DNA from: Euryarchaeota archaeon UBA462
GTDB taxonomy: Archaea > Thermoplasmatota > Poseidoniia > Poseidoniales > Thalassarchaeaceae
Reading direction: 5' to 3'
Assembly (NCBI GenBank): GCA_002506755.1
Contig: DAYD01000021.1
Location: forward strand, 45,606 to 109,605
DNA length: 64,000 bases
The position numbers and the translations under genes are program-made. Numbering within the stretch: the first letter of the stretch is position 1; the number at the start of each line of letters is the position of its first letter. Of this stretch, positions 1-8,256 are shown piece after piece. The notes under the pieces were generated by a model, which was not told the origin of the DNA, did no database searches, and saw only the letters and a list, made by a program, of their open reading frames with translations.

Positions 1-588
1 TCATCATGGGGTAGGCTTAGTGTGATGATCGGATCTGACTCGGAATTCATTCCATCAAGCAGCCTTGCCCTACTGCCACCGGGTGGTGTTGTTGTTCAAT
101 ACGAGGATCAAGAACCCAAGTCATTACTTGGATCGCTCGGTTATGCTGCGGTTGTGGTTATTGGCATAATAATGGGCGTTGCGCTTGGGGCTATGTTTCT
201 CAATACTAGGAAGAAGACGGCAATAAAGGAGCTATCCAACGTCTTCAACCAGACGGCAGAGATGCTTGCTTCAGGTGATGAGTACAGGAAAGCGATCTTC
301 CAATGCTACCAGAACCTATGCTCTGTGTTGATGAAAAGGGGATTCCTGAGGAGAAATTTCGAAACAGTTAGAGAGTTCGAATCTGCAATTAGGCAGGCCC
401 TTCCAATTAGCGAGGCTTCCCTAGTTTCACTGGATAGAATCTTTGAGGAGGCAAGGTATTCAAGCCATGTTCTTGGTGATTCGCATAGGGATAATTCACA
501 ACTTGCCCTATCCCAAGTAATTCAAGAAATCGAGGGACTAGAGGAAATACCCGTCAGAGGTCCTATTCAGTTTGAGCCCGAGGAGTAA
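1..588 (+). CDS. DUF4129-type membrane protein, C-terminal part (5' truncated by window edge)
   Basis: The reading frame is open from base 1, so the true start probably lies outside the window; GTG at 22 and ATG at 25 are only internal candidates. A membrane helix (about bases 140-205, Gly/Val/Ile-rich) is followed by a cytoplasmic helical domain. That domain has the pattern of DUF4129: a basic RKK stretch after the helix, a Tyr-x-x-Leu...Arg-Gly-Phe segment, and a C-terminal E-E-A-R-Y-S motif. In other prokaryotes this domain sits at the end of transglutaminase-like or MoxR/DUF58-cluster membrane proteins of unknown biochemical role; that link is family knowledge, not visible here. Its TAA abuts the stop codon of the convergent gene with no base between. 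Function unknown. Confidence 0.7.
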   Translation, partial: SSWGRLSVMIGSDSEFIPSSSLALLPPGGVVVQYEDQEPKSLLGSLGYAAVVVIGIIMGVALGAMFLNTRKKTAIKELSNVFNQTAEMLASGDEYRKAIFQCYQNLCSVLMKRGFLRRNFETVREFESAIRQALPISEASLVSLDRIFEEARYSSHVLGDSHRDNSQLALSQVIQEIEGLEEIPVRGPIQFEPEE

Positions 589-1044
589 TTAGCCCAACCT
601 GAGTATGAGGCACTCATCCTCCCAAATCGCGCTAACCAAGCTCTTGCCATCGGGTACCCTAAAAGTTCGCATCATGCCCCCGAACCTTTCTGGAGAAATT
701 ATGCGTACTAGTTCCGTAGACTCTTCTCTTCCGATTTCCAAAACTACCCCTTCCCTATCGGCTATTGAAATTGGCATCCTAATCAGAGGATCAGACCACT
801 CCCCACCGAATTCTGATAAGAAATCCCCCAGTGTGGATACAGTTTTTCTCAGTTCCCTTGATTCTAAGTTAGATAGCATCTGATTATGCCTATTCTTAAT
901 CTCTTCAAGTTGAGGCACCGCCTTCAGAAAATTCTGGTGCATGGACTCGGCATCGGTATCTAGTCCAATTTTCAAGTCATCAAAGCCATGTATCGTCTCC
1001 AGAGAGTTTTCATCTGATTCGAGGTGAACTCTTGTCCATTCCAC
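589..1044 (-). CDS. Hypothetical protein downstream of XPD-like helicase
   Basis: A frame of up to 206 codons opens at 1209, but its first 40 or so codons lie over the 3' end of the helicase gene in another frame and look like shadow sequence. I therefore place the start at GTG 1044 (151 aa); TTG 1059 is an alternative. The protein is acidic and helical in its first half (Glu/Asn-rich, coiled-coil-like around residues 30-70), then a beta-rich tail ending in DECLILRLG. I recognise no domain. It lies about 37 bases after the helicase stop on the same strand, so co-transcription is likely. The start is uncertain; that the second half is coding is fairly secure. Confidence 0.5.
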   Translation of the reverse strand: MEWTRVHLESDENSLETIHGFDDLKIGLDTDAESMHQNFLKAVPQLEEIKNRHNQMLSNLESRELRKTVSTLGDFLSEFGGEWSDPLIRMPISIADREGVVLEIGREESTELVRIISPERFGGMMRTFRVPDGKSLVSAIWEDECLILRLG

Positions 1045-1081
1045 AAACGTCCCACTCAATCGACCCGAATGAACCCATTGC

Positions 1082-3085
1082 TTAGCTAATCTCGAAGAAT
1101 GCCTGAACTCTCTCCTTTGTCCTAGCCGGATTTGATGTCTGCATTTTGTGCATATTTGGTAAGCAACTTGCCTCTCTCTGCCCAAGTAGTCTTTTCTCCA
1201 AGAGTACAACTATTGCCCTGTCTTCTTTCTTTCTAATTGGCCTGCCGAGTGCTTGTAGGATGCTGTTAACTGCAGGCTGAAGACTGGCATACTTCCATGC
1301 TTTATTTCTATCGAATTTATTCGTATAGTATCTAATGAGAGCATCCTGCCTAGCGCTAGGAGGAGGCATGGGAAGTCCTACACAGACTATGGAATTGAGA
1401 ATATTATCGGAGTAATCTACTCCTTCGGATAGCTTACCACTCAGAACTCCAAAGAGTGCTGCACCGCTCATATTCTGATGCTCCCTCAAGCTACTGAGAA
1501 TATTTTGCACCGCAGCCTTACTCATCCCTTGTTCCTCTTTGAGAGTAGCTTTGTTGATCCTAGGCCACGTCTCTTCAAAGTGTGAGAATATCTTGTTTAG
1601 CATTGAATAACTTGGAGCAAAGATTGCAACATTCCCCCTAGTTTTGTCAATCACAGCCCTAATATGGGCCAAAATGGAATCCATGCTCTCTTCTCTCTCT
1701 GAATATTTTGTAGTGACATCATTCGCAATCAGAATTGGCCTATTTCCAAGAGGAAATCCCGAGTCATATTCCTTGCAACTTACTCGGTCCCCCGGTATTC
1801 CTAGAATCTCAGAATACATCTGAGGGGGATAAAGCGTTCCAGACATCAATATCGATCCCGAGCATTGTTCAAAAATCGGGCGCCCTACAACGCTTGGATC
1901 AAGTAAGTGGCTGGTAATTCTTGACATATCCAACTCCTCATCGAATACTAGAGCAAGAGCTGGACTAGCCCTATATCTGATGCATATCTCAAGAAATTCT
2001 CCAAGCGTAGTGCACTCGTTTCCCTCTTCTTCATCAAGACTTTCATCTTCTTCGACGACAACTGATAGTAATCTGGAGATCATTGTCCTGACCCTTTGGA
2101 TCCGATCATCACAATATTCATCTGAAACCCCCTCTAATCCGTCGGAAATAACATCGAGGAAATCCTGGGTATCAACCTTAAGATCGTCTCCCTTCGTGAC
2201 ATTGTTCTCATTATGCTTCTCTTCGAACCAATTTTTCAGACCATTGCCGTCTTTTAATGCTTTAATTTGCAATTCGAGAATCTTTGCTTCCTTGAGTTGA
2301 TTCGACTCAGGGATATCCAGCTTTTTTTCCTTATCCTCTATGGCTTCCTTGTATTCCTGCGCATCAAATAAAGCTCTTTCCAAAACCCGTTCCGTGAATC
2401 TTCTCTCCAGACCACTCCTAATCCTGTCCGGAAGGTTGTGAGCTTCGTCAATAATTAGGATTGTATTCTCCAAATCCACTCCCATTACCGGGAGAGATGC
2501 CTCCCTGACCCCCTCAACAAAAACGTGGTTGTAGTCGCAAACAATGATATCTGTTTTTTTTGCAGCTTCTCTTGCAGTAGACCAAGCACAAACATCTTGA
2601 TTCTTTACCTTTCTAAGAACCTGGTCCACATGTCTAGGTTCAGAGTGTATGAATTCCTCAAGTCCCGACCTCAGAAATCTCTTCTCAGACTCAGTTAGGC
2701 CTTCCTCACAACTACATTTTCCTGTTGACCTGTCGATATTCTCGCACATCCCTTCTCTCCCGATAATGTCGACTAATCTTACGCTGGAATATCCGGAGGG
2801 AATCTTCTTGTTCACCTCTTTGATAGTATCAACAACTATCCTATGCTGAGATTGCCTACCGGTCAAGAACATAATTTTCGGGCGCTCTTCCCCCGTATCG
2901 CATGATGCCCTAAGAGCTGAAGCTATAGAAGCAGCCGTTTTTCCTATTCCAGTAGGTGCTGCCGCCATAAGAAAACCCCTATTTAACAGCGAATTCAACC
3001 CATCAGAAATCATGCCAATTTGTGACTCTCTAGGGGTTTCGTGAGCGAAAAAAAGGCTTTCCTCGCCCTTGGTATCCTCCGACAT
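1082..3085 (-). CDS. XPD/Rad3-family Fe-S superfamily 2 DNA helicase
   Basis: A 667-aa ATP-dependent 5'-3' DNA helicase of the XPD/DinG group, acting in nucleotide excision repair or unwinding of damaged DNA. Visible motifs: Walker A PTGIGKT (44-50); four cysteines spaced as an XPD iron-sulfur cluster (C114, C124, C126, C166); DEAH box (213-216); a SGTLYPP segment; a motif V-like GKLSEGVDY; and a C-terminal QALGRPIR motif VI. Length fits archaeal XPD (about 550-700 aa). ATG 3085 is the natural start. It follows the PEP-synthase-like gene by 40 bases on the same strand, probably as one transcript. Whether it is the XPD orthologue or another Rad3-type paralogue cannot be decided from the sequence alone. 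Confidence 0.9.
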   Translation of the reverse strand: MSEDTKGEESLFFAHETPRESQIGMISDGLNSLLNRGFLMAAAPTGIGKTAASIASALRASCDTGEERPKIMFLTGRQSQHRIVVDTIKEVNKKIPSGYSSVRLVDIIGREGMCENIDRSTGKCSCEEGLTESEKRFLRSGLEEFIHSEPRHVDQVLRKVKNQDVCAWSTAREAAKKTDIIVCDYNHVFVEGVREASLPVMGVDLENTILIIDEAHNLPDRIRSGLERRFTERVLERALFDAQEYKEAIEDKEKKLDIPESNQLKEAKILELQIKALKDGNGLKNWFEEKHNENNVTKGDDLKVDTQDFLDVISDGLEGVSDEYCDDRIQRVRTMISRLLSVVVEEDESLDEEEGNECTTLGEFLEICIRYRASPALALVFDEELDMSRITSHLLDPSVVGRPIFEQCSGSILMSGTLYPPQMYSEILGIPGDRVSCKEYDSGFPLGNRPILIANDVTTKYSEREESMDSILAHIRAVIDKTRGNVAIFAPSYSMLNKIFSHFEETWPRINKATLKEEQGMSKAAVQNILSSLREHQNMSGAALFGVLSGKLSEGVDYSDNILNSIVCVGLPMPPPSARQDALIRYYTNKFDRNKAWKYASLQPAVNSILQALGRPIRKKEDRAIVVLLEKRLLGQREASCLPNMHKMQTSNPARTKERVQAFFEIS

Positions 3086-3125
3086 GCGGATGTATGTGAA
3101 AATAGAACGACCAAGAAGATTGGCC

Positions 3126-6035
3126 CTACCTTACTACGATTGCTTCTGAGTCTCTGCTGTCTAAGACTATTTTTAGAGGGGAATTTAGCTTAATATGCCT
3201 TAATCCCTTTTCATCAATTCTGGCATCATGTGAATCCAGCCAGCCCCAGTCTACCTTGTCGCCCTTCACGATTGTCAGGTATCCTATGTTGAAAGTCACT
3301 ATATTCTGGAAAAAATGTGTTCCTTGGGAAGGGTCTACGTGTATGTCGGACATTGGGGCCTCTACTATCGTCTTAGCCCCCATAATTTGATTCCATTGAG
3401 TTGGAATGCCCAGTGATGGGTCCGATGTCCCCCATCGCCCGGGACCAATAAGCAAGTATGGCCTGTCCCGGTTTCTTAGGTAAGAATCAACCTCCTCAAT
3501 TAGAGGTACAAGATCCGTTGTCCTCATACGATCGATTCTATCAGGGTGAACATAGACCACATCCTCTATTCCATCTATGACCCCATTACCCAGCGACTTG
3601 CTGCTAATACAAACCGCCCTTTCCATATCAACTTCCTCCAGATCGATATCGATGTCTACTGATTCGTCCAAAAGCTGCCTGACTTGCAGTATTGCGAATT
3701 TCTTAACGCCCCTCTCTTGATCTACGTTTATTGCAAACTCCATCTCAACCGGTGAGACAAGAAATTCCTCACAAGTCTTCAGAACGTGATCCAGAATTTG
3801 AGCAAGAGGGAATTTATCCCGTTTCAGGACAGGGGCAAAAGTGACCAACCTCGATCCACCCTCGGGCCTGATGGAATCTACTATCCTGTCATCCGATGGT
3901 ATGTAAGTAGAACCGACTAGGGACAAGCGACCGTCCTCCTCAGCGTAATTGAGGCCCAGATGAAGTAGGTTATCCTGCTCAAAGGGGTGGACTTCTCCAC
4001 TCTCTTTGGACATTGGTATTGCGAAGAATCTACTCTGGGATGTGTCGATGACTGAATTTGTGCTATAGAACTGATGAACCCTCTTTGGCTGAGCAGGGCT
4101 GAACCTCAAGCACTTGCCCCCGGATGAGACCTGCCTACCTAGGCCTATGCAGACAGCTGCCAATCCATCTTCCATCTGAAGGGGCTCCACAGGGTAGTGA
4201 TTCCTGCTCCTAGCGGCCCCAGATATATCTGGGTAAAATCTTCCCATGGTTTCTCTGCCAACAACTTCCTGAATGACAACTGCCATACGCTCATCTTCAA
4301 TTTTATTTGCAGTTGCCGTGATGTAGTTTTTGGCATTCTTGTGGAAAATTGATGCATAAACCAATTTTATTGCTTGTAAAAGGCGACTTAGTCTTACATT
4401 ATCGTCTGGATGATCATTAGCTAGCATGTAAGTCGCATAAACCCCCGCAAATGGTTGGTGACTGGAATCCTCCAATAGACTTGAGGATCTTACAGCTATT
4501 GGCCAAGGATTGCTATCTAGTATTTCTTTTATTTTCCCTACCTCGTCACCAAACTCACCTGACAAGAAAGCACGATTTATTTCCCGGTCGGAGTAATTAC
4601 CATAAGCGAATCTCGAAAGATCGTTCCTAGCAATGAAATCTCCAAAGACCCCGGTTGCGATGACTGCAGATCTAGGAACGACGAACTCGATTTCTGGATA
4701 TGAAACTCCCAAACCTAACTTGTCCATTCTAGTGTAAAAGAATGCAAGACCTCTCCCCTTCCCACCAAGACTGCCTTTTCCTATCCTCATGAAACCCCCC
4801 GACTCTAATCTTGAAACATGATCAGTTATTGTTCGCTCACTTACCCTCCTAACATGGTCCCTGATTGTCTGAGAGATATGCTTCCTTACGTCTTCTGAGT
4901 CCTCAAAGTCATCCAGAGTCATCGGCCTCAGGGAGGCTGCTAGTGAGAACTCAGTCCTTCCTCTTAGCCAGTGTGAGAATTCATTCCTCTTTGCATGAAA
5001 CTCTATTGTTTCGATTGGCATCTCGTCAATCATTTTTGCCAGCTCTTCCAGATTTGAAGCTCTACCGATTTCTGATCCCGCAGGTTTCCTAAAAACAAAG
5101 TCGCCAAAGCTCATTTTCTCTTTCATGAAGTCCTCTATTCTTTGGTACAACATTGGGTCTTCCTTGTGCAGGAAGGGCACTCCCAGTTTCTCAGCTTCGC
5201 CTTTTAATTCGATATTCTTAGATTGAAGAAGGATTGGTAAATATCTATGACCGCTCCCGGCGTATTTCACTAATTCTAAGCCCGCTGTATCTCTGTCCCC
5301 TCCTTTGTTGGGAAATCGACCATCGGTGAAGACTCCGATAATGTTCCTTGAGTACAAGTCAATTATTTCCTTTGCCTCATTCATATTTGTGGCAAGCAGT
5401 ATCTTCGCCCGAGCCCTAAGTCTGAGCAAGTTCTCGTGAAGGTTCCCCCCCTCTCCAGTAAGCCTGCTCGTCTGGTTCACGAGTTGAGTGTAAAGTAGTG
5501 GAAGATAAGCGGAATAAAATCTCCTGCTATCCTCTACCAGCAAGATTACCTGAACATCCCCCTCTCTAACGTCATTCTCCACGTTTTTCTCGTCCTCGAT
5601 TAGCTTGCAAATTGACAGTAATATCCTGCTGTCACCGCTCCAGACGAAAATTCTGTCGATACCTTCTCCAGTATCCAAAGTCGCCAATTCTCTGGTATTT
5701 TGACTTAACATAACCACTGGAAGGTCCGAAACAATCCTTTTCAATTTTCTTGCAAGTTCAAAAACATTCATTTTCCCAACTTTGGACATTGTTATTACAA
5801 GATCGAACTTCCTAGCAGTAACAAGGGCAATTGCGTCATCGGCGTCTGGGCTATGGATGATACGAGGAGCTTGTGACATATTCAAGACAGAGTACTCCTC
5901 TTGTAGAATTTCTGCCAGATGGCCCGACTCTTCAAGCAGGTATCTGTCGAATTGACTGGCAATTAGTAGTACTTCCCTAACTCTGAAAGGAGTTAGCCTT
6001 TCGAATTTGTTCCAATCCTCTATGCTCCCATCCAT
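3126..6035 (-). CDS. PEP-synthase/PPDK-like ATP-grasp protein with two receiver-like N-terminal domains
   Basis: A 969-aa cytoplasmic protein. Residues about 16-150 and 160-310 each resemble a response-regulator fold (VREVLLIAS..., VQVILLVEDS...), although the first lacks an obvious acidic phospho-acceptor pocket. From about 415 it has the glycine-rich GKGSLGGKGRG segment and, near 515-535, the RSSSLLEDSS...PFAGVYATY signature of the pyruvate phosphate dikinase/PEP synthase ATP-binding domain. The swivelling phosphohistidine and PEP-binding domains of true PEP synthase (usually about 800 aa without receivers) are not recognisable. Similar receiver-PPDK_N proteins are known to me from Bacteroidetes and other bacteria, usually annotated as PEP synthase without proof. 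A role as a signalling phosphotransferase or glycan/PEP-related kinase is equally possible. Confidence 0.75.
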   Translation of the reverse strand: MDGSIEDWNKFERLTPFRVREVLLIASQFDRYLLEESGHLAEILQEEYSVLNMSQAPRIIHSPDADDAIALVTARKFDLVITMSKVGKMNVFELARKLKRIVSDLPVVMLSQNTRELATLDTGEGIDRIFVWSGDSRILLSICKLIEDEKNVENDVREGDVQVILLVEDSRRFYSAYLPLLYTQLVNQTSRLTGEGGNLHENLLRLRARAKILLATNMNEAKEIIDLYSRNIIGVFTDGRFPNKGGDRDTAGLELVKYAGSGHRYLPILLQSKNIELKGEAEKLGVPFLHKEDPMLYQRIEDFMKEKMSFGDFVFRKPAGSEIGRASNLEELAKMIDEMPIETIEFHAKRNEFSHWLRGRTEFSLAASLRPMTLDDFEDSEDVRKHISQTIRDHVRRVSERTITDHVSRLESGGFMRIGKGSLGGKGRGLAFFYTRMDKLGLGVSYPEIEFVVPRSAVIATGVFGDFIARNDLSRFAYGNYSDREINRAFLSGEFGDEVGKIKEILDSNPWPIAVRSSSLLEDSSHQPFAGVYATYMLANDHPDDNVRLSRLLQAIKLVYASIFHKNAKNYITATANKIEDERMAVVIQEVVGRETMGRFYPDISGAARSRNHYPVEPLQMEDGLAAVCIGLGRQVSSGGKCLRFSPAQPKRVHQFYSTNSVIDTSQSRFFAIPMSKESGEVHPFEQDNLLHLGLNYAEEDGRLSLVGSTYIPSDDRIVDSIRPEGGSRLVTFAPVLKRDKFPLAQILDHVLKTCEEFLVSPVEMEFAINVDQERGVKKFAILQVRQLLDESVDIDIDLEEVDMERAVCISSKSLGNGVIDGIEDVVYVHPDRIDRMRTTDLVPLIEEVDSYLRNRDRPYLLIGPGRWGTSDPSLGIPTQWNQIMGAKTIVEAPMSDIHVDPSQGTHFFQNIVTFNIGYLTIVKGDKVDWGWLDSHDARIDEKGLRHIKLNSPLKIVLDSRDSEAIVVR

Positions 6036-6119
6036 TTGATTTGCACGGTCTATGCCATAGCATATCAGGAGAACGGAAGGTTGCCCCGCACTTGGTGCGG
6101 GACGGTGTGTGTTTGAGCT
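6036..6119. promoter_or_regulatory. Upstream region of the PEP-synthase-like gene, with hairpin
   Basis: This gap lies upstream of the minus-strand start at 6035. It holds a perfect 7-bp hairpin with a 3-base loop, CCCGCAC-TTG-GTGCGGG, at 6085-6101. No T-tract follows it on either strand, so it is not an obvious terminator. It could be a leader structure or a processing site; no known riboswitch class was recognised. Confidence 0.4.
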
Positions 6120-6314
6120 CTACTTATTTTCGGCCTTTCTAGGGGATCTTGGAGCCTCACTTGCATCATAGCCAACTGCATTACTGAGTTTTTTTGCTCT
6201 TCCTCGCAAACTGCTAAGCCCATTCCCGAATTTTGTCATTCTCGAAGAATTTTGGTTGGGGGAGCGGATGTACCGCTCCCCCGGGTTTTTCGCGTGCATC
6301 CCAACATCGCCCAT
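6120..6314 (-). CDS. Possible small basic protein (64 aa), doubtful
   Basis: An open frame of 64 codons starts at ATG 6314, 12 bases after the stop of the ribbon-helix-helix gene on the same strand. The product would be basic and Ser/Arg/Lys-rich (SSLRGRAKKL, RSPRKAENK) with no recognisable domain or membrane segment. Against it: a 10-bp perfect palindrome (6258-6282) lies inside the frame, and the stretch could instead be a structured untranslated region or an RNA. For it: position in the operon and lack of any competing gene. I consider coding about one chance in three. Confidence 0.3.
   Translation of the reverse strand: MGDVGMHAKNPGERYIRSPNQNSSRMTKFGNGLSSLRGRAKKLSNAVGYDASEAPRSPRKAENK
6258..6290. 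terminator. Strong GC hairpin followed by T5 (plus sense)
   Basis: GGGGGAGCGG (6258-6267) pairs perfectly with CCGCTCCCCC (6273-6282) around the loop ATGTA; GGGTTTTT follows on the plus strand. In bacteria this would be read as an intrinsic terminator of a plus-strand transcript, but no plus-strand gene ends here. On the minus strand it lies about 45 bases after the ribbon-helix-helix stop and inside the doubtful 64-aa frame, without a T-tract. It may end the regulator mRNA, stabilise a small RNA, or be a leader element. Confidence 0.4.
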
Positions 6315-6326
6315 ATCTCTCTCACC

Positions 6327-6692
6327 TCAAGCGTTTGAATCTTCATCGTACCTGGAGCGCAGCTCCTCCATGCGTTTCGAAAGTAATTCGACTACCGAAG
6401 CATCTTCGATAATCTCCTTACGAATCATCTCTCTGGCTGATTGTCTTAGAACAACATCTGCAGACTCCCCGACAATCTTACAGTAATCCCTCATTTTTAC
6501 TGTTAGATCTGGGCCAAGGTCAACCTCTATCCTGTCGCCTTTTCCAGGTATTTGGGAACCCAGCATTCTCTTCACAGCTTCTCGAATCACGTCGGATCTG
6601 TTTCTCATGCCGTCAAATCCCACTAATCTGTCCAACTCCATTAGGTGATCCTCAGGAATTCTGAGGGATACCATCGGACTACTGCCTGGCAA
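6327..6692 (-). CDS. Ribbon-helix-helix transcriptional regulator
   Basis: A 121-aa DNA-binding protein. Residues 6-45 form a ribbon-helix-helix fold: the strand MVSLRIPEDH, then two helices containing RNRSDVIREAV, the usual RSDVIREA-type signature shared with NikR/CopG. The remaining 75 residues are helical and charged and lack the His/Cys pattern of the NikR nickel-binding ACT domain, so a metal sensor is not indicated. The start is TTG 6692: AGGAGGAG (6706-6699) lies six bases upstream, an ideal Shine-Dalgarno spacing; ATG 6674 is the alternative. It is divergent from the HD hydrolase, and the gap between them carries repeated AATTACAAT boxes next to a TATA-like element, suggesting autoregulation or control of both genes. 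Target genes are unknown. Confidence 0.8.
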   Translation of the reverse strand: MPGSSPMVSLRIPEDHLMELDRLVGFDGMRNRSDVIREAVKRMLGSQIPGKGDRIEVDLGPDLTVKMRDYCKIVGESADVVLRQSAREMIRKEIIEDASVVELLSKRMEELRSRYDEDSNA

Positions 6693-6698
6693 TACTTG

Positions 6699-6706
6699 CT
6701 CCTCCT
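6699..6706 (-). promoter_or_regulatory. Shine-Dalgarno site selecting a TTG start
   Basis: AGGAGGAG on the minus strand ends six bases before TTG 6692. It supports this non-ATG start for the ribbon-helix-helix regulator over ATG 6674, which has no comparable site. Confidence 0.65.
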
Positions 6707-6730
6707 AAGCTATCAGAGCAGTGGATGGCA

Positions 6731-6769
6731 TATAATTGTATTGCAAATGAATTACAATTGAATTACAAT
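6731..6769. promoter_or_regulatory. Repeated operator AATTACAAT in divergent promoter
   Basis: AATTACAAT occurs exactly at 6750-6758 and 6761-6769, an 11-base period that places both on one face of the helix. An imperfect inverse copy, ATTGTATT, lies at 6735-6742 and overlaps the TATA-like CAATTATATG read toward the ribbon-helix-helix gene. Tandem short boxes one turn apart are typical of ribbon-helix-helix repressors that bind as stacked dimers. Binding by the adjacent regulator is an inference. Confidence 0.6.
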
Positions 6770-6841
6770 GCTTGAGTCATTTGGAAAACTCTCAGTCGAG
6801 CGATTCAAAGTGGAAGCCCTTTCAGCAACATTCGGGTTTAG

Positions 6842-8158
6842 ATGAAAGTCATCAATGATGCAATACATGGCCAGTTCAAGTTAGATGGAGTCACCGAGGA
6901 TTTACTTTCTACTCCAGAGTTAAACAAGCTAAGTCACATCAAGCAACTGGGATTGGCACACCTTGTTTTTCCCGGAGCCCATCATACCAGGTTCGAGCAC
7001 TCTCTTGGTGCATCACACCTTGCTGGAAAAATGGCAGATTCCCTAAACATGGATCCTTTGGAAAAAACCACTCTACAAGTTGCTGCCATGTTGCATGACG
7101 TCGGTCATGGGCCATATTCCCACACTTTAGAACATATTTTGGAGGAAAGAGGAGGCTCGGACCACATGACAGTAACTCAAGGAATAATATTAGGGGATTA
7201 TGACGTACTTGGTGATGGCGAAAGTAAATCCCTAAGCCAAAGGACATCGATACCCGAAGTTCTTGAAAATTATGGGTTAGATCCTAAGACGGTTGCTTCT
7301 CTGATAAGGGGGCCGGACGCTTCTGGAACCGAGAGATCATTGCTTAGTTGGACCGAGGGCAGGAAAGATTTCAGTAAAGATGACCTAACAATGGCGAAGC
7401 TAATTCACGGGCCAATCGACTGTGATCAACTAGATTACCTTCTAAGGGATTCTCACTTCACCGGGGTCAAGCACGGAGTGGTGGATCATAGAAGGCTAGT
7501 GGGGTCACTTAGAAGTGAAGCAGGCGATGTTGCAGTAGAACAAGGAGGGTTGTCTGCATTGGAAGGGATGTTAGTTGCAAGGGGTCTAATGTATAGTGCA
7601 GTTTATTTCCACAAGGTAACCAGAATTACCGAGGTCATGCTTTCTAGGGCCGTAGAGAGAACAAGTGAAGGACTTCCTGATTCAATTGATCTACAAAGAA
7701 TGGTAGATGCGGAAATCTGGGGGGCGCTTGAATCAGCAGGGGAATTCGCCAAAGATATGGTTACCAGACTGAAATATAGGAATCTACTCAAGGTTTGCAT
7801 GAGCCTAAGGAAGGAGGATCTCAGTTCCAATCAAATTCACTCACTCTTGAAAATAGCAAAAAACTCCCAGCTTAGAAGAGAGTTGGAAGACGACATTGCA
7901 TACAGATCGGGATTGGAACCAGGTTACGTTGCAATCGATGTACCCAGCGTCAAGCTCCTCCTATCAGAGCCAAGGATGACTCAGGTAGACGTGAAAGTGG
8001 TCGGGAAGGATGGGAAGACTAGATGGCTAAGGGAGATGACGCCTATGGCGGAAGCACTTAGGAAGAGGCAGGTAAGTCAAGACGCGGTTTACGTGATGAC
8101 ATTGCCCGGAAAAGAGCCAAAGGTGTGCGAAATCGCCCAGCGTAGACTTTTTTCATAA
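6842..8158 (+). CDS. HD-domain phosphohydrolase (COG1078/dGTPase-like)
   Basis: A 438-aa cytoplasmic metal-dependent phosphohydrolase. The N-terminus has the family pattern DAIHGQFKLD..., an IKQLGLAHLVFPGAHHTRFEHS block with H53, LHDVGHGPYSH with the H85-D86 pair, and a later D193-C-D-Q-L-D segment, completing the HD metal site. Length and order match COG1078 proteins, relatives of bacterial dGTPases and SAMHD1. The likely substrate is a (deoxy)nucleoside triphosphate, but that is inferred from relatives. ATG 6842 gives the conserved start. It is transcribed away from the ribbon-helix-helix regulator across the AATTACAAT operator, so it may be under that regulator's control. Confidence 0.85.
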   Translation: MKVINDAIHGQFKLDGVTEDLLSTPELNKLSHIKQLGLAHLVFPGAHHTRFEHSLGASHLAGKMADSLNMDPLEKTTLQVAAMLHDVGHGPYSHTLEHILEERGGSDHMTVTQGIILGDYDVLGDGESKSLSQRTSIPEVLENYGLDPKTVASLIRGPDASGTERSLLSWTEGRKDFSKDDLTMAKLIHGPIDCDQLDYLLRDSHFTGVKHGVVDHRRLVGSLRSEAGDVAVEQGGLSALEGMLVARGLMYSAVYFHKVTRITEVMLSRAVERTSEGLPDSIDLQRMVDAEIWGALESAGEFAKDMVTRLKYRNLLKVCMSLRKEDLSSNQIHSLLKIAKNSQLRRELEDDIAYRSGLEPGYVAIDVPSVKLLLSEPRMTQVDVKVVGKDGKTRWLREMTPMAEALRKRQVSQDAVYVMTLPGKEPKVCEIAQRRLFS

Positions 8159-8256
8159 TGCAAAAAATTCAGTCTTTTTACTTGGAACATTGAAAAGGGC
8201 AGCATTCTCAGCAAAACCCGCCCGGCATCCGGGACATCAGTATCGTTGGTGACCAA

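Noticed and set aside
1045..1209. 5' extension of the small protein downstream of the XPD-like helicase
   Set aside because: The 55 upstream codons lie mostly over the helicase 3' end in another frame and look like out-of-frame translation.
6036..6119. Possible tRNA or known riboswitch in the hairpin-bearing gap
   Set aside because: Only one short hairpin is present, and no T-loop or conserved aptamer core was recognised.
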